Below are positions 1-8,800 of a stretch of DNA of 64,000 nucleotides, in pieces (the first letter of the stretch is position 1; each line of letters opens with the position of its first letter). Where the stretch lies: the NCBI RefSeq assembly GCF_014646355.1, contig NZ_BMNH01000019.1:81321-145320 (forward strand), written 5' to 3'. The translations under genes were made by a program, and so were the position numbers. The notes beneath the pieces are model-generated. The model ran no database searches. It was not told the origin of the DNA and saw only the letters and a program-made list of their open reading frames with translations. The DNA comes from Nonomuraea cavernae. GTDB taxonomy: Bacteria > Actinomycetota > Actinomycetes > Streptosporangiales > Streptosporangiaceae.

Positions 1-92
1 GGGGCTTTCCGTCGACACTAAGTCTCCATATTCGGCTCAAATGACTCTAATAGAATGATTTAACCGTGTGAACGATAAAGGAGTGCAGGGGA

Positions 93-170
93 ATGGTCAA
101 CATCGCCGTTCCGGCCCCCGGCGTCTCGCGTGGCGGACACCGGGCCATCCGACCCGCGCGCGCAGACTAG
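93..170 (+). CDS. Possible 25-codon small ORF upstream of hisE
   Basis: A short reading frame starts at an ATG preceded by a good ribosome-binding site (AAAGGAG at 77-83, 9 nt spacing) and encodes a 25-residue peptide beginning MVNIAVPAPG. Its TAG stop is the first three bases of the likely hisE -10 box. The upstream stretch (about 35-70) is AT-rich and could hold its promoter. It has only one histidine codon, so it does not look like a his attenuator peptide. It may be a real small protein, a leader, or chance. Confidence 0.25.
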   Translation: MVNIAVPAPGVSRGGHRAIRPARAD

Positions 171-173
171 GCT
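168..173 (+). promoter_or_regulatory. Probable -10 box for hisE-hisG
   Basis: TAGGCT is a common actinobacterial -10 hexamer. Transcription would begin near 180-181 and give a leader of about 27 nt before hisE. No clear -35 element is visible. Confidence 0.45.
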
Positions 174-207
174 TGTCATGCACGTCAGCCGACCGACGAG
201 AGAGATC

Positions 208-471
208 ATGAAGACCTTCGAAGAGCTGTTCGCCGAGCTGTCAGAGAAGGCGCAGACCCGGCCCGCGGGCTCGGGCACCGTCGCCGCCCTCGACGCCGGC
301 GTCCATGCCATCGGCAAGAAGGTCGTCGAGGAGGCCGCCGAGAGCTGGATGGCCGCCGAGCACGAGTCGAGTGACCGGGCCGCCGAGGAGATCTCGCAGC
401 TCCTCTACCACGTGCAGGTGCTCATGCTCGCGAAGGGCATCGGGCTGGACGAGGTGTACAAGCATCTCTAG
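208..471 (+). CDS. hisE: Phosphoribosyl-ATP pyrophosphatase HisE
   Basis: The 87-residue protein matches stand-alone HisE, which hydrolyses phosphoribosyl-ATP to phosphoribosyl-AMP in the second step of histidine synthesis in the cytosol. The all-alpha MazG-like core is visible: residues 33-36 EEAA and 49-53 AAEEI form the usual metal-binding acidic helices, followed by the LLYHVQVLM helix. The ATG at 208 is preceded by GAGAGAG and fits the family N-terminus (MKTFEELFAEL). An upstream in-frame GTG at 130 would add 26 atypical residues. hisG follows after 61 nt, so the two probably share a transcript and act in consecutive steps. Confidence 0.95.
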   Translation: MKTFEELFAELSEKAQTRPAGSGTVAALDAGVHAIGKKVVEEAAESWMAAEHESSDRAAEEISQLLYHVQVLMLAKGIGLDEVYKHL

Positions 472-532
472 GGCGCCCGCGCCCGCCCTCGTCCCACCCG
501 TTCGGACCCGCGAGACTTAGGACACGATCCAC

Positions 533-1378
533 ATGATCCGCCTGGCAGTACCCAACAAGGGCGCGCTCAGCGAAGCCGCCCAGGTCATCCTCAAGGAGGC
601 CGGCTACCGGTCCCGAAAGGACAGCAAGGAGCTCGTCGTCGTCGACGCCGACAACGGCTGTGAGCTGTTCTTCCTGCGCCCCCGTGACATCGCCGTCTAC
701 GTCGGCGAGGGCACCCTCGACGCCGGCATCACCGGCCGCGACATGCTGATCGACTCCGGCGCGCCCGTCGAGGAGATCATGCCGCTCGGCTTCGGCGGCT
801 CCACCTTCCGGCTGGCCTGCGGGGCCGGCGAGATGACCTCGGTCAAGGACCTCGACGGCAGGCGCATCGCCACCTCCTACGCCGGGCTGCTCGACAAATA
901 CCTGTCCGACGCGGGCGTCGACGCGCGCGTCATCAAGCTCGACGGCGCCGTCGAGACCGCCATCAGGCTCGGCGTGGCCGACGCGATCGCCGACGTCGTC
1001 GAGACCGGCACCACGCTGCGCAACGTCGGCCTGGAGGTCTTCGGCGAGCCGATCATGCGCTCGGAGGCGGTGCTGATCAAGCAGCAGAGCGCGCCCGAGG
1101 CGCCCGGCGTCGCCCAGCTGGTGCGCCGCCTCCAGGGAGTCGTGCACGCCCGCGACTTCGTCATGATGGACTACGACATCCGCGCCGAGCGCATCGAGGA
1201 GGCCATCGCCCTCACGCCCGGCATGGAGGGCCCCACGGTCTCCCCGCTGCACCGCGAGGGCTGGGTCGCCGTCCGCGCCATGGTCCGCCGCAAGGGGCAC
1301 CAGCAGGTGATGGACCAGCTGTGGGACATCGGCGCGCGCGCCATCCTGGTCACCGACATCTACGCCTGCCGCCTTTGA
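533..1378 (+). CDS. hisG: ATP phosphoribosyltransferase HisG, long form
   Basis: This 281-residue enzyme catalyses the committed step of histidine synthesis, joining ATP and PRPP. It begins with the typical MIRLAVPNKGALSE segment. It has the two-lobed periplasmic-binding-like catalytic domain, including a PRPP-binding stretch around DVVETGTTLRNVGLEV, and the C-terminal ACT-like regulatory domain of about 75 residues found in long-form HisG, which is feedback-inhibited by histidine. The C-terminal VRAMVRRKGHQQVMDQL and GARAILVTDIYACRL segments are typical of actinobacterial enzymes. It sits downstream of hisE in the arrangement usual for this group. Confidence 0.97.
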   Translation: MIRLAVPNKGALSEAAQVILKEAGYRSRKDSKELVVVDADNGCELFFLRPRDIAVYVGEGTLDAGITGRDMLIDSGAPVEEIMPLGFGGSTFRLACGAGEMTSVKDLDGRRIATSYAGLLDKYLSDAGVDARVIKLDGAVETAIRLGVADAIADVVETGTTLRNVGLEVFGEPIMRSEAVLIKQQSAPEAPGVAQLVRRLQGVVHARDFVMMDYDIRAERIEEAIALTPGMEGPTVSPLHREGWVAVRAMVRRKGHQQVMDQLWDIGARAILVTDIYACRL

Positions 1379-1413
1379 CCCGGGTCCGTCGCCGGGTCGG
1401 CTAGCCTTCGGGG

Positions 1414-2067
1414 ATGAACGCGCGACCGGCGAAGGGCGGCGGCCGGTGGGTTTCGGTGCCGCCCGAGCGCGTGCACCCGTGGATCGACGGCTTCGCCGCC
1501 CGGCACGGCTCCTTCGAGGCCGCCGGTGACGGGCTGGTGGTGCGCCTGGTGGCCGCCGACGGGGCGCTGGCCGAGTTGCACGTCCCCTTCCCGCCGATGC
1601 GGCCGGGGCCGCCGCACGTCACCCGGCTGGTCACGCACGCGCGGGCCGAGCGGCGCGTGGGCGTGGTGCTGGTGCGGCTGGGCGGCTACGCGGCCGGAGT
1701 GTTCCACGGGTCGCGGCTGGTGGCCTCCAAGGTCGGCTCCCGGCTGGTCCAGGGGCGCACCGCCGCGGGCGGCTGGTCGCAGCAGCGTTTCGCCCGGCGC
1801 AGGCAGAACCAGGCGGGCCAGGCCGTCGAGTCGGCCGTGGAGACGGCGCTGCGGGTGCTGTCGCCGCACCTGGCCGAGCTGGACGCGGTCGTGTTCGGCG
1901 GTGACCGCCGCGCGGTCGACACCCTTCGGGCCGACCGGCGGCTGGCGCCGCTCCTGGCCCTCGAATCCGAGCCGTTCCTCGTGGTGCCGGACCCGAAGCT
2001 GGCGGTGCTGCGCGAGACGCCCAAGCTGTTTCGCGAGGTACGGATCCGGGTGGTCGACCCCGCCTGA
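1414..2067 (+). CDS. acVLRF1-family peptidyl-tRNA hydrolase
   Basis: The 217-residue protein carries the VLRF1 signature at residues about 119-130 (GGWSQQRFARRR, followed by QNQ). This is the actinobacterial version of the Vms1/ANKZF1 release-factor-like domain. In eukaryotes VLRF1 proteins cleave the peptidyl-tRNA bond of chains stuck on split 60S subunits; the conserved Gln here lies in the catalytic loop analogous to the GGQ loop of eRF1. A ribosome-rescue role in this organism is inferred from the family. The ATG at 1414 lies 33 nt after hisG, so read-through from hisEG is likely, although no functional link to histidine synthesis is known. Confidence 0.85.
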   Translation: MNARPAKGGGRWVSVPPERVHPWIDGFAARHGSFEAAGDGLVVRLVAADGALAELHVPFPPMRPGPPHVTRLVTHARAERRVGVVLVRLGGYAAGVFHGSRLVASKVGSRLVQGRTAAGGWSQQRFARRRQNQAGQAVESAVETALRVLSPHLAELDAVVFGGDRRAVDTLRADRRLAPLLALESEPFLVVPDPKLAVLRETPKLFREVRIRVVDPA

Positions 2068-2100
2068 GACGCCGCCTGCGGCCCGCGCAGGGACGCGTCC

Positions 2101-2229
2101 GGGACCTGCCGGGCCCCCCTGGGGCCTGCCGGAACCGTCTGGGACCTGCTGGGATCTGCTGGGATCTGCTGGAACCCGTCTGGGACCTGCCGGGGTCTGC
2201 CGGGACCCGTCTGGGACCTGCCGGGGACC
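2101..2229. repeat. Period-10 tandem repeat, about 12 imperfect decamers
   Basis: The decamer GGGACCTGCC/GGGATCTGCT repeats head to tail about 12 times. Most copies begin GGGA or GGGG and contain CTG, and the copies at 2171 and 2202 are 11 nt long. It fills the space between the acVLRF1 gene and the convergent NmrA-like gene. No coding role was seen. Confidence 0.85.
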
Positions 2230-2300
2230 ATCCTCAGGAAGCAAACCGGAAGATCCCGCCGAGCGCCTCGTGGTGGCCGTCCGGGGTGGGTTTCGCCTGG

Positions 2301-3119
2301 TCAGCGCTCGAAGGCGGGTGCGTGGTCGGCGAGGAAGGCGGCCAGGGAGCGGGGCGGGTGCCCGGTGATGTCCTGGACGGCCGTGGTGACCGTGGACCAG
2401 CGGCCGTCCCCGATCTCGGCCATGAGCGCGGCGAGATCGTGGCTGACCGGCTCCGGGAGGCCCTGCCGGGCGAGATGGGCGGCCATCTCCGGCACCGGCA
2501 GGTCGGTGTACTCGACCGGCCGGCCCAGGGCGGCGCCGATCGCGGCGGCGATCTCGTCGTGGGAGTGCGCCTCGGGACCGGTGAGGACATGGACGCCGCT
2601 CTCACCGACCGGGCGGGTCAGCAGCGCCGCGGCCACGTCCGCGATGTCCCGGGCGTCGATGTAGCCCACCGGGGCGGAGCCGTACGAGCCGTACATGCGG
2701 CCGCCGCGCACCTCGGCCGGGAGGTTCTGCATGAACCCCACGGGCTCAAGGATCGACCACGGCACCCCCGACTTCCTGAGGTGGGCGTCGACCTCGCCGT
2801 GCGCGCCGCCGCCGAGGAGAGCGCCGGGCGTGGCGCCGCGCACCGACACGGTCACGATCTGCCCGGCGCCCGCCTCGCGGGCCAGGTCGATCATCCGCTG
2901 GTGGGCCTGGACGAACCCCGGCCAGAGCGAGCTGTTGAGAAAGAGCCGGTCGCCGGGCGAGAGGGCGGCGGCGATGGTCTCCGGCCGTTCGAGGTCGCCG
3001 AGCACGTGGGCGCAGTCGAGGTCGGCCGGGCGGCGGAGCACGGCGACGACGTCCTCGCCGCGAAGTCTCTCGATGAGCGCCCTGCCGATCGTGCCCGTGG
3101 CGCCGGTCACCAGGATCAT
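2301..3119 (-). CDS. NmrA-like NAD(P)-binding protein
   Basis: The 272-residue protein starts MILVTGATGTIGRALIERL, a GxxGxxG dinucleotide-binding motif of atypical short-chain reductases. It follows the NmrA/azoreductase-like layout: a Rossmann fold, an SxRGATPGALLGGG loop where SDRs place their active site, and a C-terminal substrate-binding part. Such proteins are either redox sensors or quinone/flavin reductases; the substrate cannot be read here. The ATG at 3119 has an excellent ribosome-binding site (AGGAGG, complement of 3128-3133), so longer upstream starts were rejected. It is divergent from a TetR gene, which suggests control by that regulator. Confidence 0.85.
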   Translation of the reverse strand: MILVTGATGTIGRALIERLRGEDVVAVLRRPADLDCAHVLGDLERPETIAAALSPGDRLFLNSSLWPGFVQAHQRMIDLAREAGAGQIVTVSVRGATPGALLGGGAHGEVDAHLRKSGVPWSILEPVGFMQNLPAEVRGGRMYGSYGSAPVGYIDARDIADVAAALLTRPVGESGVHVLTGPEAHSHDEIAAAIGAALGRPVEYTDLPVPEMAAHLARQGLPEPVSHDLAALMAEIGDGRWSTVTTAVQDITGHPPRSLAAFLADHAPAFER

Positions 3120-3136
3120 GTCGGGTCCTCCTAAGT

Positions 3137-3151
3137 GGAATATCGAATTCC
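3137..3151. promoter_or_regulatory. Candidate TetR operator
   Basis: GGAAT and ATTCC form a perfect 5-bp inverted repeat around the 5-nt centre ATCGA, between the divergent NmrA-like and TetR genes. A TACAAT -10-like box for the TetR gene lies at 3165-3170. Both would be covered by a repressor bound here. The assignment rests on position and symmetry only. Confidence 0.45.
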
Positions 3152-3204
3152 GGTTAGCGGACGATACAATAAGCGGAATCTCTTCGTCCAGTTCGGAGTC
3201 GTAC

Positions 3205-3780
3205 GTGCGCGCGGACGCCAGACGCAACCTCGACAAGATCCTCGACGCGGCCGCCGACGTGATCGCCGAGCGCGGTGTCAACGCGCCCATGGAGCTCATC
3301 GCCCGTCGGGCGGGCGTCGGAGTCGGCACGCTCTACCGGCGTTTTCCCGACCGCGGCGCGCTGATCGCGGCCATCGGCGACCACTACGTCCACTCCCTCG
3401 CCGCCGCCCTGGACAGCGCCGTCCAGGGCGCGCCCGACGCCTGGACCGGGCTGTACGACTTCGTCGTGTGGGCGGGAGATCCCGGCCGCGGCGCGCTCGC
3501 CACCGCGCTGGCCGACGTGCCCGAGGAGACCTTCACCGACCGCGCCGAGTTCGCCGGGGCGCGCCGGGAGTGGCTGGAGCGGCTCGACGAACTGGTCCGC
3601 CAGGCCCAGGCCGAGGGGGCGCTGCGACTCGACGTCGGCACCGACGACATCGTGGCGCTGCTCGGTCTGTTCGCCTGCCATCCCGCCGGCCTGCCGGCCC
3701 ACATCGCCGCCCGGCCGGAGCGGTTCCTGCGCCTCATGCTCGACGGCATGCGGGCGAGCGCGGCCACGCCCGCCGATTGA
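3205..3780 (+). CDS. TetR/AcrR-family transcriptional regulator
   Basis: With the GTG start at 3205 the protein is 191 residues long. The N-terminal DNA-binding domain is clear (RRNLDKILDAAADVIAERG, then helix-turn-helix about 28-47 with GVGVGTLYRRFPDR), followed by the helical ligand-binding domain. The C-terminal half resembles the type often paired with NmrA or SDR proteins. There is no strong ribosome-binding site before 3205, so translation could start slightly upstream, but the preceding in-frame stretch is Ser-rich and unlike TetR proteins. It is divergently transcribed from the NmrA-like gene and probably represses it and itself. Confidence 0.9.
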   Translation: MRADARRNLDKILDAAADVIAERGVNAPMELIARRAGVGVGTLYRRFPDRGALIAAIGDHYVHSLAAALDSAVQGAPDAWTGLYDFVVWAGDPGRGALATALADVPEETFTDRAEFAGARREWLERLDELVRQAQAEGALRLDVGTDDIVALLGLFACHPAGLPAHIAARPERFLRLMLDGMRASAATPAD

Positions 3781-3879
3781 GCCGGTGCGTAACCGGCCCG
3801 GTGGTCAGCCGGAACCCGACGGTGATCGCGGGGCGCCCGCCGGAGGTTTATCCGGAGGTGGAACCCCAGATCGGGGTCA

Positions 3880-3885
3880 TACACT
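3880..3885 (+). promoter_or_regulatory. -10-like box upstream of the ABC-F leader
   Basis: TACACT would place the transcription start at about 3892-3893, on or next to the ATG of the five-codon leader ORF. No convincing -35 is visible. Confidence 0.4.
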
Positions 3886-3892
3886 GATCTGT

Positions 3893-3910
3893 ATGCACAC
3901 TCCCGATTGA
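3893..3910 (+). CDS. Five-codon leader peptide MHTPD (candidate)
   Basis: ATG-CAC-ACT-CCC-GAT-TGA lies 55 nt before the ABC-F start. If transcription begins at the TACACT box, this ORF would be translated as a leaderless message. It overlaps the left arm of a 10-bp inverted repeat, so a ribosome on it would block that stem. This arrangement is typical of translation-controlled attenuators. No experiment supports it here. Confidence 0.35.
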   Translation: MHTPD

Positions 3911-3958
3911 CCGGCGTCGCACGCCCAAACCCTCGTTTCCTAGCTCGGGAGTGTCCCG
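3897..3958 (+). promoter_or_regulatory. Candidate attenuator: two mutually exclusive RNA hairpins
   Basis: ACACTCCCGA (3897-3906) is a perfect complement of TCGGGAGTGT (3945-3954). The right arm can instead fold locally as CGGGA-GTG-TCCCG (3946-3958), just 6 nt before the ABC-F ATG. The only purine-rich, SD-like bases for the ABC-F gene (GGGAG, 3947-3951) lie inside both structures. Ribosome occupancy of the MHTPD leader would choose between the folds. Confidence 0.45.
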
Positions 3959-3964
3959 TCAACC

Positions 3965-5563
<1,599 letters not shown>

Positions 5564-5676
5564 TCTTAATTTGGGTGGGTACGGATCTTTTCCCGTGGAG
5601 TAGGTAGCCGATCCCGCTGAAATGACTGATCATGGCGGAGTAACGCTGCGGAAGTCCGGCACTACAGGAGGTACTC

Positions 5677-5892
5677 GTGGCCGAGACACTGAAGAAGGGC
5701 ACCCGGGTCACCGGGGCCGACCGTGAGAAGCTGGCAGGCGATCTCAAGAAGCGCTATGCAGCGGGTGAGAGCATCCGTGCGCTGGCCGCTTCGACCGGCC
5801 GGTCCTACGGGTTCATCCACCGCATCCTGAGCGAGTCCGGTGTGACTCTGCGCGGGCGCGGAGGGGCGACCCGAGGCAAGTCCAAGCGCTGA
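5677..5892 (+). CDS. Small helix-turn-helix protein
   Basis: The 71-residue basic protein starts at GTG 5677 behind a strong AGGAGG site. Residues about 16-60 form a helix-turn-helix (REKLAGDLKKRYAAGESIRALAAS, turn, GRSYGFIHRILSES) like the resolvase/Sigma70 region-4-type fold, with a basic glycine-rich tail (RGRGGATRGKSKR). Similar small HTH proteins are widespread in actinobacteria; their function is not established. It lies between the ABC-F and enoyl-CoA hydratase genes on the same strand. Confidence 0.85.
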   Translation: MAETLKKGTRVTGADREKLAGDLKKRYAAGESIRALAASTGRSYGFIHRILSESGVTLRGRGGATRGKSKR

Positions 5893-5941
5893 CGGCCGCC
5901 TCGGAACGTGCGACCGCAGCCGCTCGTCCCCAGTCAGCCAG

Positions 5942-5989
5942 CCGTCGCGCCCGAGCCAGAACGATATTCTGTAGGCTCGGGCGCGACGG
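5942..5989. repeat. 16-bp perfect inverted repeat with promoter-like loop
   Basis: CCGTCGCGCCCGAGCC at 5942-5957 is exactly complementary to 5974-5989 across a 16-nt AT-rich loop. The loop holds AGAA/TTCT half-sites and runs into TAGGCT (5972-5977), a good actinobacterial -10 box for the gene at 6012. It has no U-tract, so an operator or 5'-UTR structure fits better than an intrinsic terminator. Confidence 0.7.
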
Positions 5990-6011
5990 TCTAGCACAGA
6001 GGGAGCGGGCG

Positions 6012-6845
6012 ATGGCGGAAGCGAAGGCGCCACAACAGCGCGGGGGGCAGACGGAGGACGTCTCTGCCGAGACACTGGCGGAGATCGGACTGCGTTTCGA
6101 GGTGGACGGTGAGATCGCGACGATCACGCTGGACCGGCCGGACAAGCGAAACGCGCAGACGTTCGCGACCTGGTCGGCGCTGGCCCGCATCGGCGACAGC
6201 CTGCCGGAGCAGGTGCGCGTCGTCGTGGTGCAAGGTGAGGGACCGTCCTTCTCGGCAGGGATCGACCTGCGCATGTTCACACCCGAAGGAGTGCCCGGAC
6301 AGGGCTCGTTCGGCTCGGCGGCGCGACTCGACAGCGCATCGTTCGAGCAGCGGATCCAGGAAGCCCAACAGGGATTCCGTTGGCTCCGCAGACCAGAGAT
6401 CGTTTCCATCGCGGCCGTGCACGGTCACGCCATCGGCGCGGGATTTCAGCTCGCGCTCTCCTGTGACCTGCGGATCGTGGCCGACGACGTAAAATTCTGC
6501 ATGAAAGAGCCCGCACTGGGGCTGGTGCCCGATCTGACCGGCACCAAGCCGCTGGTCGAGCTGGTCGGCCTGGCCAAGGCGATCGACATCTGCCTGACCG
6601 CCAGGTTCGTGGAGGCCGACGAGGCCATGCGCATCGGCCTCGCCGAGCGAGTAGTCGCGGGGGGCGACCTCGCCAAAGCCGTACAGGACAAGGCCGCTGA
6701 GCTGCTGTCGACCAACCGGGACGCGGCGGCGGCGACCAAGCGACTCCTCCAGGGCGCGCAGAGCCGCACCCTGGAGGAGCAGTGCGCGGCCGAAGGAGCC
6801 GAGCAGATCAAACGGCTCAGGGCGATGTTCGGCGGAGCCGCCTGA
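6012..6845 (+). CDS. Enoyl-CoA hydratase/isomerase family protein
   Basis: The 277-residue crotonase-fold protein has the oxyanion-hole segments SFSAGIDL (79-86) and HAIGAGFQLALSCDLR (139-154). Of the two catalytic glutamates of classical enoyl-CoA hydratase, the first is Gln146 here and the second is kept as Glu166. The protein may therefore be a hydratase with altered chemistry, an isomerase or another crotonase rather than a standard beta-oxidation hydratase. The N-terminal 30 residues are a variable extension. It stands alone, with a ribosome-binding site (GAGGGAGCGGGCG) before ATG 6012 and the long inverted repeat just upstream. Confidence 0.9.
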   Translation: MAEAKAPQQRGGQTEDVSAETLAEIGLRFEVDGEIATITLDRPDKRNAQTFATWSALARIGDSLPEQVRVVVVQGEGPSFSAGIDLRMFTPEGVPGQGSFGSAARLDSASFEQRIQEAQQGFRWLRRPEIVSIAAVHGHAIGAGFQLALSCDLRIVADDVKFCMKEPALGLVPDLTGTKPLVELVGLAKAIDICLTARFVEADEAMRIGLAERVVAGGDLAKAVQDKAAELLSTNRDAAAATKRLLQGAQSRTLEEQCAAEGAEQIKRLRAMFGGAA

Positions 6846-6916
6846 GTTTCGCGCTGAGCTGACCCGGGAATCGTCATGAGTCCCCACGGCGCTCATACCG
6901 GGGGAGGAGGCCCCGG

Positions 6917-8785
6917 ATGTCGATGATGGGAGGGGGTTTCGGCCCCCATGTGATGGCGTCGCTGCGACGCGACGATTCGGTGACCAAGCAGCGGCTCACA
7001 CCGGGCACGGTGCGGCGCATCGCGCGTTACGCGAGGCCGCACACCCGGCAGATCTGCGCGTTTCTCCTGCTCGTGGTCGCGGGCGCGGTCATCGTGGTCG
7101 CCAACCCGCTGCTGATGAAGGCGATCATCGACGACGGCATCCTGCCGAAGCGCGGCGACGTGGTGATCGGCCTGGCGGCGGCGATCGCGGCGCTGGCGGT
7201 CGTCGACGCCGGCCTCACGCTGGCGCAGCGCTGGTTCTCCGCCCGCATCGGCGAAGGGCTCATCTACGACCTGCGCACCGAGGTGTTCGACCACGTGCAG
7301 CGGATGCCCGTGGCCTTCTTCATGCGCGCGCAGACCGGCGCCCTGGTCTCCCGGCTCAACACCGACGTCATCGGCGCGCAGCGGGCCCTGACCAGCACTC
7401 TGTCGTCGGTGGTGGCCAACGTCATCAGCCTGGTGCTCGTGCTCGGCGCGATGCTGGTGCTGTCGTGGCAGGTGACGCTGGCCGCGCTGGTGCTGCTGCC
7501 GATCTTCGTCATCCCGGCCAAGCTGGTGGGGCGGCGCATGTCGGTGCTCACCCGCGAGCAGATGCAGCTCGACGCCGAGATGAGCTCGGTCACCACCGAG
7601 CGGTTCAACGTGGCCGGCGCGATGGTCGCCAAGCTCTACGGCAGGCCCGACGACGACGCGGCCGTGTTCGGCGCCCGGGCCGCCCGGGTGCGCGACGTGG
7701 GCGTCACGGTCGGAATGTACGGAACGGTGTTCAGGGTCGCGCTCGGCCTGGTCGCGGCGCTGGCCACCGCGCTGGTCTACGGGATCGGCGGCGTGCTGTC
7801 GGTCAACGGCGTGTTCGAGCTGGGCACGCTGGTCGCCCTGGCGGCGCTGCTCATGCGTCTGTACGGCCCGCTCACCTCACTGTCCAACGTGCACGTCGAC
7901 GTGATGACCGCGCTGGTCAGCTTCGACCGGGTCTTCGAGATCCTCGACCTGAAGCCGATGGTCGCCGAGCGGCCCGGCGCCGAGCCGGTGCCCGAGGGCC
8001 CGGTGACGATCGAGTTCGACGACGTCCACTTCCGCTACCCGTCGGCCGAGGAGGTCTCGCTGGCCTCCCTGGAGTCGGTCGCCAGGCAGGACACCGGCCC
8101 CTCGCAGCCGGTGCTCAGGGGCGTCTCCTTCACCGCCAAGCCGGGGCAGCTGATCGCCCTGGTCGGCCCCTCGGGGGCGGGCAAGACCACGATCACCTCG
8201 CTGGTGTCGCGGCTCTACGACGTCAATGAGGGGGCGGTCCGCGTCAACGGGCTCGACGTGCGCGACGCGACGCTCGCGTCGCTGCGCGACACCGTCGGCG
8301 TGGTCATGCAGGATCCCCATCTCTACCACGACACGATCGAGGCCAACCTGCGCTACGCGCGTCCCGGGGCGAGCGAGGAGGAGCTGTGGGAGGCGCTGAG
8401 GGCCGCGCAGATCGGCGACCTGATCGAGTCGCTGCCCGACGGGCTGGAGACCGTGGTGGGCGACCGCGGTTACCGGCTGTCCGGCGGTGAGAAGCAGCGG
8501 CTGGCTCTGGCCCGGCTGCTGCTCAAGGCGCCGCGCGTGGTCGTGCTCGACGAGGCCACCGCGCACCTCGACTCCGAGTCGGAGGCGGCCGTGCAGCGGG
8601 CGCTGAAGACCGCCCTGCAGGGCCGCACCTCGCTGGTCATCGCGCACCGGCTGTCGACGATCCGGGAGGCCGACGAGATCCTCGTGGTCCAGGACGGCCG
8701 CATCGCCGAGCGGGGCCGGCACGACGAGCTGCTCCGGCGCGGCGGGCTCTACGCCGAGCTCTACCGCACGCAGTTCAGCCGGTGA
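6917..8785 (+). CDS. ABC exporter, fused membrane and ATPase domains
   Basis: The 622-residue protein has an N-terminal type-I exporter membrane domain with six predicted helices (about 40-320), then a nucleotide-binding domain with Walker A GPSGAGKTT near 416, signature LSGGEKQR near 520, Walker B VVVLDEATAHLD near 541 and the H-loop IAHRLST. It works as a homodimer or as half of a heterodimer in the cytoplasmic membrane, exporting lipids, peptides or drugs; the substrate cannot be told. The family usually encodes a partner next door when heterodimeric, and none is present. The start at 6917 has GGGGGAGGAGG upstream. Confidence 0.93.
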   Translation: MSMMGGGFGPHVMASLRRDDSVTKQRLTPGTVRRIARYARPHTRQICAFLLLVVAGAVIVVANPLLMKAIIDDGILPKRGDVVIGLAAAIAALAVVDAGLTLAQRWFSARIGEGLIYDLRTEVFDHVQRMPVAFFMRAQTGALVSRLNTDVIGAQRALTSTLSSVVANVISLVLVLGAMLVLSWQVTLAALVLLPIFVIPAKLVGRRMSVLTREQMQLDAEMSSVTTERFNVAGAMVAKLYGRPDDDAAVFGARAARVRDVGVTVGMYGTVFRVALGLVAALATALVYGIGGVLSVNGVFELGTLVALAALLMRLYGPLTSLSNVHVDVMTALVSFDRVFEILDLKPMVAERPGAEPVPEGPVTIEFDDVHFRYPSAEEVSLASLESVARQDTGPSQPVLRGVSFTAKPGQLIALVGPSGAGKTTITSLVSRLYDVNEGAVRVNGLDVRDATLASLRDTVGVVMQDPHLYHDTIEANLRYARPGASEEELWEALRAAQIGDLIESLPDGLETVVGDRGYRLSGGEKQRLALARLLLKAPRVVVLDEATAHLDSESEAAVQRALKTALQGRTSLVIAHRLSTIREADEILVVQDGRIAERGRHDELLRRGGLYAELYRTQFSR

Positions 8786-8800
8786 GGCAGCCCCGTCGGG

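Noticed and set aside
422..1300. 292-codon open frame antisense to hisG
   Set aside because: It mirrors the GC-rich third-position pattern of hisG and has no recognisable motif or ribosome-binding site. Many similar antisense frames in the window were left out for the same reason.
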